Part shown: piece by piece, positions 9,700 to 15,740 of the stretch
Numbering within the stretch: the first letter of the stretch is position 1
How the letters are laid out: every line of letters starts with the position of its first letter
Source of the DNA: Lishizhenia sp965656535
GTDB lineage: Bacteria; Bacteroidota; Bacteroidia; Flavobacteriales_D; Crocinitomicaceae
Direction: 5' to 3'
NCBI GenBank assembly: GCA_965656535.1
Contig: CBFHKX010000001.1
Coordinates: 62,001-126,000 of the forward strand
DNA: 64,000 bases
Position numbers and translations under genes: made by a program
The notes under the pieces: generated by a model
The model's input: only the letters and a program-made list of their open reading frames with translations
The model's database searches: none
What the model was told of the DNA's origin: nothing

Positions 9700-10297
9700 C
9701 TGTCTCTTTTTTTAATCGTTTTTGTAAATAATTAAGACCATCAGAATTGACTAGTCCTCTTAAAAAAAATCGTGATACTTCTATGTAAACCTTGCCAAAA
9801 GCAATTGAATTTTGTTTCATTACACTATCGATACTCGCTACATACATCAGTGAAACAATTTCTGGGTTTATGTTATCTCTATAGAGCTTTTCTTCTATTC
9901 CTCGTTTTACATTTTCGGTAATTTCATTCCTCACAAAATTACTTTTATGATTTTCCATTAAAGCCCAAGCTTCTGGATGATACTTCTGCATATCATAAAA
10001 AACAGAGGGATGTATATCAAGCAAGTGACTTTCTAAAACGTGCTGATTCATTATTACTAGCTCGTCAATTGCATTCTCAGAATTTATCCTGCTGGCTTTA
10101 CAAACAAGCTCATCTTCTCTGGTCTCCCTTTGAATAATATGAACAACCAAGTCATTCTTGTCTTTGAAAAATTTATAGATTGTTTTTTTAGAAACACCAA
10201 GTCTCGATGCCAAGTCATCCATGGTTATACTCTTTATACCGTATTGCATGAAAACCTGAGCAGATTTGTGTATTAGTTCTAATTTTTTTTCTTCCAC
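9692..10297 (-). CDS. TetR/AcrR-family repressor of the efflux operon
   Basis: 201 residues from a GTG at 10297; a TTG six codons upstream (10315) is also in frame but adds residues not expected in the family. The helix-turn-helix is at ~20-45 (MDDLASRLGVSKKTIYKFFK), and the C-terminal two thirds is an all-helical ligand and dimer domain. It is the first gene of the operon and lies 25 nt downstream of a perfect inverted repeat (10322-10359), so it probably represses itself and the pump together. The inducer is unknown. Start codon uncertain; no ATG is available. Confidence 0.88.
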   Translation of the reverse strand: MEEKKLELIHKSAQVFMQYGIKSITMDDLASRLGVSKKTIYKFFKDKNDLVVHIIQRETREDELVCKASRINSENAIDELVIMNQHVLESHLLDIHPSVFYDMQKYHPEAWALMENHKSNFVRNEITENVKRGIEEKLYRDNINPEIVSLMYVASIDSVMKQNSIAFGKVYIEVSRFFLRGLVNSDGLNYLQKRLKKETDV

Positions 10298-10321
10298 GGG
10301 GCAAATGTAGAACAAATATTT

Positions 10322-10359
10322 ACTTTGGAAACAGTTTATGTATATTTTGTTTCCAAAGT
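10322..10359. promoter_or_regulatory. Putative TetR operator: perfect 12-bp inverted repeat
   Basis: ACTTTGGAAACA (10322-10333) and its exact reverse complement TGTTTCCAAAGT (10348-10359) are separated by 14 bp (GTTTATGTATATTT). It lies upstream of tetR and overlaps the region where its promoter should be. Palindromes of this kind are the usual targets of TetR dimers. The reading as operator is inference; the symmetry is directly visible. Confidence 0.7.
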
Positions 10360-10466
10360 TTCTCGTCGTATTTTCAAAACAGCATATATCTTGAATGTTA
10401 AAGGCATTAATACCGAAAATTAAAAACTAATAAATGTATAAGAAAAGACACTAATAAGACGCGTTT

Positions 10467-11153
10467 CTAGATGTTAACGCTATTTGATTGAAAAATGTAA
10501 TTTAAAAAGGCCGTTATTATCGGATTAGGCATTTCTCTTGTACTACAAATTTGCGGACAAAACATTGTAGCAACGCAGAAATCATGTGTTTTAAGAGATA
10601 CTATCTCTGGTTCCTCAAACTCATTTATCGCCTCAATATCCATCACATCATCCTTAAGATAATTAATAAGCTGCGGATAAAGCGAGTAACGAGAAGAAGA
10701 CAATTCTATTCTTCCTGCGTCATGATACAGCTTTTTTAGTTCTTTAGACACAGGATACACCTCTACATTATGAAAACTTTCACCGGATACGAGGTTATCT
10801 GAAATTAATTTTTCTTTGTTGGGATTTAAATTGTAGTTAGCAATTAAAATTTCAATTAATACTTTAAATGCGTCTCCTGTAATTAATGTTGGAATACCTG
10901 ATTCAAGGACAGTTTGCAATACGTTACTTAAAAAAAATACATTCTCAAATGGTCCTGGAGCAATCCAAACTGCATCGTAATTTTTCCATTGATTTAGCTT
11001 CATAGAAGAAGCCTCGTTAATACGTATCCAATAATAACTAATTTCTATATCTAACAAGTTTTGAGAATGCTCTAATGATAAATTGGTAGCGTGATGCGCG
11101 TTGTAAGAAAAATTAAAATCTCCAACAATTGCTATTTTGATTCTATCTGGCAT
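10467..11153 (-). CDS. CTP synthase C-terminal-like (class I glutamine amidotransferase-like) protein
   Basis: 228 residues. The start IKIAIVGDFNFSYNAHHATN and the stretch WKNYDAVWIAPGPFEN match proteins annotated as CTP synthase C-terminal region-related, a class I GATase fold without the synthetase domain. The nucleophile position is altered: where GATases have GxCxG, this protein has GIPTLITGDAFKVLIE without cysteine. The end region ATMFCPQICSTREMP corresponds to the usual HPE part, also changed. It is therefore probably not a glutaminase. It has no close operon partner, and its function is unknown. Confidence 0.6.
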   Translation of the reverse strand: MPDRIKIAIVGDFNFSYNAHHATNLSLEHSQNLLDIEISYYWIRINEASSMKLNQWKNYDAVWIAPGPFENVFFLSNVLQTVLESGIPTLITGDAFKVLIEILIANYNLNPNKEKLISDNLVSGESFHNVEVYPVSKELKKLYHDAGRIELSSSRYSLYPQLINYLKDDVMDIEAINEFEEPEIVSLKTHDFCVATMFCPQICSTREMPNPIITAFLNYIFQSNSVNI

Positions 11154-11177
11154 CTCTTTGAGCGTTTGTATGAAAGT

Positions 11178-11214
11178 ATAAAAAAAAACGATTGCTTCAA
11201 AGGAAACAATCGTT
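11178..11214 (-). terminator. Intrinsic terminator of the lipoprotein gene
   Basis: Arms AACGATTG (11187-11194) and CAATCGTT (11207-11214) with a short inner stem TTC/GAA. On the minus strand the stem is followed by a long T run (the complement of 11180-11188). It lies 21 nt after the stop of the gene at 11235. Confidence 0.8.
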
Positions 11215-11234
11215 CTATCTAAATTTCTAAATCA

Positions 11235-11852
11235 TTACTTACGTTTGAAAAAGGCTTTATACACACCGTTCTCAACCGTAATAAAGTCTGTTAAATCATC
11301 ATTATATAACTTACAGTTAAAAGTTGCTTCGAACTTCATATAATCTGCGTTGTCATCAGATTCTTGAACAAAAGAAGTAAATTCAAAATTCTGAGGATCT
11401 GGATTTGAAATATCAGAAATCCAAATGTTGTTCGCGTTATCTCTGTAAACGATTTCTATACCACCATCTGCTTCTGTAGCATAAGCCGGTTGCGTGTTAG
11501 CTAACATAAACGCTTCAAATTGAGAAAGCGAAGGCTCTGGAGTAACGCTTGCTTGAAACTCCACTTTACCTAGTGCAATTTGAAAAAAGTCGTTTTGTGA
11601 ATTTGACTTCATTTCTGAATAATAAACCGCAGAACTTGGTTGTGGATTAGGCAAAATTTCTTTTGCAATTGTTCCTTCACAAAACATTCCATCAACATTT
11701 TCTACATATTCTATGGTTGTTCCATCAATATCTGCAATAAAACTGCAAGTTAAGTCTACAGACGGACTTGGAGGTGGAATCACTTCGTGTTCAACACAAG
11801 AGAAAAGCATTGAAACTGCTAAAACGGGAATTGCAAATAATTTAAATTTCAT
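11235..11852 (-). CDS. Hypothetical lipoprotein
   Basis: 205 residues. A signal peptide with lipobox MLFSC (Cys19), then a proline-rich linker (EVIPPPSPS). The mature part is beta-rich and acidic, with repeated aromatic/asparagine patches, and resembles small immunoglobulin-like or lipocalin-like surface lipoproteins, but I do not recognise a family. Single gene with its own terminator; upstream there is a 60-nt gap to the next gene pair. Probably exposed on the outer membrane. Confidence 0.7.
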   Translation of the reverse strand: MKFKLFAIPVLAVSMLFSCVEHEVIPPPSPSVDLTCSFIADIDGTTIEYVENVDGMFCEGTIAKEILPNPQPSSAVYYSEMKSNSQNDFFQIALGKVEFQASVTPEPSLSQFEAFMLANTQPAYATEADGGIEIVYRDNANNIWISDISNPDPQNFEFTSFVQESDDNADYMKFEATFNCKLYNDDLTDFITVENGVYKAFFKRK

Positions 11853-11912
11853 ATCAATACAAGTATTTCGACTGACTAAGTTACGAAAATAAAATGCAAA
11901 GGGTTGCGAAAA

Positions 11913-12200
11913 TCATATAGTTATTTCTAAATCCAATCCATCAGTTGGTAGATACTTGGATTTTGACACGCTATTTACCCGTGCTTTAAAGGCACTAAAA
12001 TTATGCGAAACGGTTTCAATCCACTTAGGGATAATTACATAACCCAAGCAAAAACCTTTGTAAAAAACACTGTATTTGGAAGGGTTCTCGTCTACTTTTA
12101 TCAACTCAACATCATTTCCAACTTGTAAATGATGATAAATATAAATCAAATCATAACGTGTCAAATCTTCTACTTTTGTAATAAACCTTATGCTATCCAT
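11913..12200 (-). CDS. Conserved-looking small protein, function unknown
   Basis: 95 residues, no signal peptide, no membrane segment. It contains a compact beta-rich middle (VELIKVDENPSKYSVFYKGF) that resembles HIRAN-type small domains in spacing, but I cannot confirm this. Its start overlaps the stop of the upstream gene by one base (TAATG), so translation is probably coupled to that of the 105-residue partner. Confidence 0.55.
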   Translation of the reverse strand: MDSIRFITKVEDLTRYDLIYIYHHLQVGNDVELIKVDENPSKYSVFYKGFCLGYVIIPKWIETVSHNFSAFKARVNSVSKSKYLPTDGLDLEITI

Positions 12201-12517
12201 TATGCTCTAATTTGTTTTACACTTCTGTTAAATTCAATTTCCTCCACGCAAATCGTATCCCAACCAAAATCTTTCATGTCTAACTGATATAAAGTTCCAT
12301 TATCTGTTTGAAAAGCCGAAAAATTATCGCTCAATGAGATTTCAACATCTAAATTTCTAAGCTTGTTGAACAATTGATTTAAATCTGTTTGATTTAAGAA
12401 AAATTTCGTGTTTACAGGTTTTCCGTTTTGAGAAATTACGGCATCTACCGTTGCTTCTTTTACACCTTCTTCTATTAAAATATAGTTTATCTTTACTTCT
12501 TGAAATATTGCTTTCAT
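12200..12517 (-). CDS. Small protein of unknown function, partner of the 95-residue protein
   Basis: 105 residues, cytoplasmic by sequence, mixed alpha/beta, acidic. No recognisable motif. It begins after a near-consensus -7 box (GATATTTG on the minus strand, one mismatch) ~27 nt upstream of the ATG. The TAATG junction with the next gene suggests that the two products are made in equal amounts and may act together. Confidence 0.55.
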   Translation of the reverse strand: MKAIFQEVKINYILIEEGVKEATVDAVISQNGKPVNTKFFLNQTDLNQLFNKLRNLDVEISLSDNFSAFQTDNGTLYQLDMKDFGWDTICVEEIEFNRSVKQIRA

Positions 12518-12632
12518 AATTGTGCCTTTTAATTATGATACAAATATCTGATTGCAGAACGTAAACTACTTACGACCTAAATAAACCTTAGATTTTTATT
12601 ATCTTCGTTGCCATACATTTTAAGCATACACT

Positions 12633-13931
12633 ATGAAGTATAACAAAATTGACAAATCCCTTTTCATTAAGAATAGAAAGAAATTCGCAGCTAAAATGGA
12701 AGGTAATTCTATCGCTATCTTTAACTCCAATGATATTTATCCGATTGGGGCAGATAGTACGATTCCATTTCAACAGGCTAGAGATATTTTTTATTTATCT
12801 GGAGTTGATCAGGAAGAAAGTATTCTCGTAATTTTCCCTAATGCTAAAACCAATTCTTTTAAAGAAGCACTGTTTTTAACTGAAACGAACGAGCATATTG
12901 CCATTTGGGAAGGCGAAAAACTTACAAAAGAAACAGCTGCTGAAACCTCAGGAGTAGAAAACGTTTACTGGTTAAAAGACTTTGATACTGTTATTAATCA
13001 AATGATGACAGAAGCTGACACTGTTTATTTTAATACAAATGAACATTTGAGAGCCAACACAGCAGTTGAAACAAGAGAAGACCGTTTTATTAAGAACTTC
13101 AAACCAAAATATCCAGCACATCAAGTGCGAAGAAGCGCTCCAATTATGCATCAAATAAGAAGCGTAAAAGAAGACATTGAAATAGATTTAATGCAAACGG
13201 CATGTAACATTACTAAAAAAGGAGTAGAAAGGGTACTTAACTACTTAAAACCAGGAGTAATGGAATTTGAACTTGAAGCCGAAATCATGCACGCTTTTCT
13301 GAGAAATCGTTCAAAAGGGTTTGCCTATACACCCATTATCGGATCTGGTAAAAATGCATGCGTTCTTCATTACATTGAAAATAATCAAGAATGTAAAGAT
13401 GGTGATGTTATCTTAATGGATTTTGGTGCAGAATATGCAAACTACGCTTCTGATTTAACGCGATCTTTCCCCGTTAACGGTAGATATACAGAACGTCAAA
13501 AAGCAGTATATAGCTCTGTTTTACACGTTAAAAAAGAAGCAGAAAAGTTACTTGTACCCGGAACACTCATTCCAGAATACCACAAAGAAGTTGGTAAATT
13601 AATGGAAAGCGAATTACTTAAACTTGGGTTATTAGATAAAACCGACATCAAAAACCAAGATAAAAACTGGCCTGCATATAAAAAGTATTTTATGCACGGT
13701 ACCTCGCATCATATTGGATTAGATACTCATGATTTAGGCATATACACAAATCCAATTGAAGCAAACATGGTATTTACATGCGAACCTGGAATCTATATCC
13801 CTAAAGAAAATTTAGGAATTCGATTAGAAGATGACTTAGTAGTGCAAGAAAATGGTGCTCCTAAAAACCTTATGGCAGATATTCCTATCGAAATTGAAGA
13901 GATTGAAACAATAATGAATGACAAAAAATAA
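12633..13931 (+). CDS. pepP: Xaa-Pro aminopeptidase (M24B family)
   Basis: 432 residues, the usual aminopeptidase P length. N-terminal creatinase-like domain (about 1-175, with FYLSGVDQEESILV) and C-terminal pita-bread domain. The dinuclear metal ligands are visible in ILMDFGAEYANYASDLTRSF (two Asp), HGTSHHIGLDTHD (His), FTCEPGIYIP (Glu) and GIRLEDDLVV (Glu). It removes N-terminal residues preceding proline in the cytoplasm. The following hydrolase gene overlaps its end by 14 nt. Confidence 0.92.
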   Translation: MKYNKIDKSLFIKNRKKFAAKMEGNSIAIFNSNDIYPIGADSTIPFQQARDIFYLSGVDQEESILVIFPNAKTNSFKEALFLTETNEHIAIWEGEKLTKETAAETSGVENVYWLKDFDTVINQMMTEADTVYFNTNEHLRANTAVETREDRFIKNFKPKYPAHQVRRSAPIMHQIRSVKEDIEIDLMQTACNITKKGVERVLNYLKPGVMEFELEAEIMHAFLRNRSKGFAYTPIIGSGKNACVLHYIENNQECKDGDVILMDFGAEYANYASDLTRSFPVNGRYTERQKAVYSSVLHVKKEAEKLLVPGTLIPEYHKEVGKLMESELLKLGLLDKTDIKNQDKNWPAYKKYFMHGTSHHIGLDTHDLGIYTNPIEANMVFTCEPGIYIPKENLGIRLEDDLVVQENGAPKNLMADIPIEIEEIETIMNDKK

Positions 13932-14682
13932 GTACTTATCACATAGGATAGTTGGAAACGGCTATCCTATAGTGTTTTTACATGGCTTTCTTGAAAGCTC
14001 AACCATGTGGAAATATGCAGACCTCAAACCGCATAAAAACCTTAAATATATTTTTATTGACCTTCCGGGTCATGGAACATCTAAAGATTACTCTGCCAAT
14101 AGCTTAAAAGAGATAGCGCTGCTGGTAAAATCGGTTTTGAAATTAAATGAACTAACTAAATATGCTTTAATTGGTCATAGTTTAGGAGGGTACGTAGGTT
14201 TGGAGTTACTAGACAATGAATATGCCCCAGAAAAGCTTTGTCTTTTTAGTAGTCACCCTTTTGAAGATACACCCATACGAAAACAAAACAGAAACAGGCT
14301 AATACAGCTTGTAGAAAACAAAAAAGAACGTTTTTTAGAAGAAGCTATACCTCATTTATTCTATGCGCCAAACGCTTTTCGTAAGGAAATAGAAGAACTA
14401 ATAAACGAAGCGAAGGAAATCGATTATGAAAAAATACAAGATGTGACCATAGCCATGAGAGATAGACCTGATTACAGGTTGATAAGCGAAATAACAGCCT
14501 GCGAAATAACGTATATTGGAGGAAAAGAAGACCTATTAATTGATCAAAAAAAACTGAAACGCTGGATAGACAAAATAGGTGTGAAATCTTTTCAAATAAA
14601 CGATACAGCACACATGGCACATATTGAAAAATCAAACGAATTCAACCTCCACCTAAGCAACTTTTTAAATACACTTAATTGA
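13918..14682 (+). CDS. Alpha/beta-fold hydrolase
   Basis: 254 residues. Oxyanion-hole motif HGFLESSTMW (~21-30), nucleophile serine in GHSLGGY (~83-89), acid in GGKEDLLID and histidine in TAHMAHIEK, so the catalytic triad is complete. The fold is that of small esterases, MenH-like or C-C bond hydrolases; the substrate is not predictable. The start overlaps pepP by 14 nt, suggesting translational coupling. It ends immediately before a minus-strand terminator belonging to a convergent small transcript. Confidence 0.88.
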   Translation: MTKNKYLSHRIVGNGYPIVFLHGFLESSTMWKYADLKPHKNLKYIFIDLPGHGTSKDYSANSLKEIALLVKSVLKLNELTKYALIGHSLGGYVGLELLDNEYAPEKLCLFSSHPFEDTPIRKQNRNRLIQLVENKKERFLEEAIPHLFYAPNAFRKEIEELINEAKEIDYEKIQDVTIAMRDRPDYRLISEITACEITYIGGKEDLLIDQKKLKRWIDKIGVKSFQINDTAHMAHIEKSNEFNLHLSNFLNTLN

Positions 14683-14683
14683 G

Positions 14684-14712
14684 ACAAAAAAACGGGAAGT
14701 CTAGTTCCCGTT
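14684..14712 (-). terminator. Minus-strand intrinsic terminator at the 20-codon ORF
   Basis: Arms AACGGGAA and TTCCCGTT (14691-14698 / 14705-14712) with loop CTAGAC on the minus strand, followed on that strand by seven T. In the plus direction no T run follows, so the signal points leftward, against the hydrolase gene. Confidence 0.75.
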
Positions 14713-14763
14713 ATCGTTAAAAATCCAAATTAAATTTTTAGGTTCTAGTACTTGTTTTTTCAT
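14701..14763 (-). CDS. Candidate 20-residue peptide gene
   Basis: An ATG at 14763 opens MKKQVLEPKNLIWIFNDNGN and stops with TAG inside the loop of a minus-strand intrinsic terminator. The terminator orientation means that a leftward transcript really ends here, and this ORF is the only content for it. The peptide is basic at the start and has an aromatic/aliphatic patch (LIWIF). It is divergent from the LytTR response regulator at 14964. It may be a small protein, a leader peptide or simply part of a small RNA; I recognise no family. Confidence 0.4.
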   Translation of the reverse strand: MKKQVLEPKNLIWIFNDNGN

Positions 14764-14963
14764 AGTTATTCTGTTTTAGCGTTAGTTATCTCCTTATAAA
14801 ATTACAACAAGTGAAGAGGACTGTTACGAACTACCATTTTATTTCTAGTACTTTTTGATTAATTAGTATATAATCTTAATTTAACGGTTATTTAACAAAT
14901 TAAAAGAACAAAAATGAATAATGTAAGAAAATAATATTTTCTATATTCAACAAAATATATTCT

Positions 14964-15740
14964 ATGAAACTACGCGCTATAGTTATTGACGATGAAGAAA
15001 TGGCAAGAAAAAATCTTGCAATGTTGATTCACGACTTTTGTCCAGAAATTGAAGTAATCGGTACGGCCGAAAGTAAAGTCGACGCTAAAGCGTTAATAGA
15101 AAAAGAAAAACCCAACTTAGTCTTTCTAGATATACGTATGCCAAGTGGTTCTGAAGGTTTTGAGCTTTTAGAGGAAGTTGAGAACCGAGACTTTCAAGTA
15201 ATATTTGTGACTGCATTTAAAGACTTTGCAATCAAAGCTTTTCAGGCAAATGCAATACACTACTTATTAAAACCGATAGATATCGAAGAATTAAAACAAG
15301 CTGCGACCAAGGCTTTAGATTATCATCAAAAATTTGAAGACGATCCTGAAAATAAGAAAACCTATAACGCATCTTTAGAAAATTTATCGGAAGAACTTTC
15401 ACAAAATGTTTTAAGTAATCGCATTGCAATAAGCTACACCAAAGGACTAAAAATAATTGAAGATGACAACATCGAGTATCTTGAAGCAAGCGGAAACTGC
15501 ACAACCTTGTACTTTAATAACCAAAAGCGATACTTGGATACGCGTACTTTAAAAATTTACGAAAGTATTTTAAATTCGTCAAAGTTTTATCGCATCCACA
15601 AATCCTATATCGTAAATTTAAATGAGCTTTCCGAGTATATAAACGAAGATGGACATACCGTTATTCTAAAAAGTGGAAAACACTTACCTGTTGCCAGAAA
15701 TAGAGTTTCCGCTTTTCTTAAAATGTTAAAAGGTACATAA
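14964..15740 (+). CDS. LytTR-family response regulator (system 1)
   Basis: 258 residues. Receiver domain at 1-120: acidic pair in VIDDEE, phospho-acceptor Asp56 in VFLDIRMP, and lysine in LLKPID. A LytTR DNA-binding domain fills the C-terminus (~150-255; YLEASGNCTTLYF, RIHKSYIVNLNEL, HLPVARNRV). It overlaps the sensor kinase start by one base (TAATG), so the two are made together. Such regulators bind pairs of ~9-bp direct repeats spaced by about two helical turns. Confidence 0.93.
   Translation: MKLRAIVIDDEEMARKNLAMLIHDFCPEIEVIGTAESKVDAKALIEKEKPNLVFLDIRMPSGSEGFELLEEVENRDFQVIFVTAFKDFAIKAFQANAIHYLLKPIDIEELKQAATKALDYHQKFEDDPENKKTYNASLENLSEELSQNVLSNRIAISYTKGLKIIEDDNIEYLEASGNCTTLYFNNQKRYLDTRTLKIYESILNSSKFYRIHKSYIVNLNELSEYINEDGHTVILKSGKHLPVARNRVSAFLKMLKGT

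Noticed and set aside
10320..10360. TTTG and TATTTG on the minus strand as a tetR promoter pair
   Set aside because: The two elements are over 30 bp apart and the second lacks the full TAnnTTTG pattern, so no promoter is called there.
10396..10431. 11-codon ORF (MLKALIPKIKN) in the gap behind the TetR operator
   Set aside because: No promoter box, terminator or conservation evidence; such frames are expected by chance.
12560..12574. CGTAA-N5-TTACG upstream of pepP as possible operator
   Set aside because: Arms of only five bases, too weak to support a regulator site.
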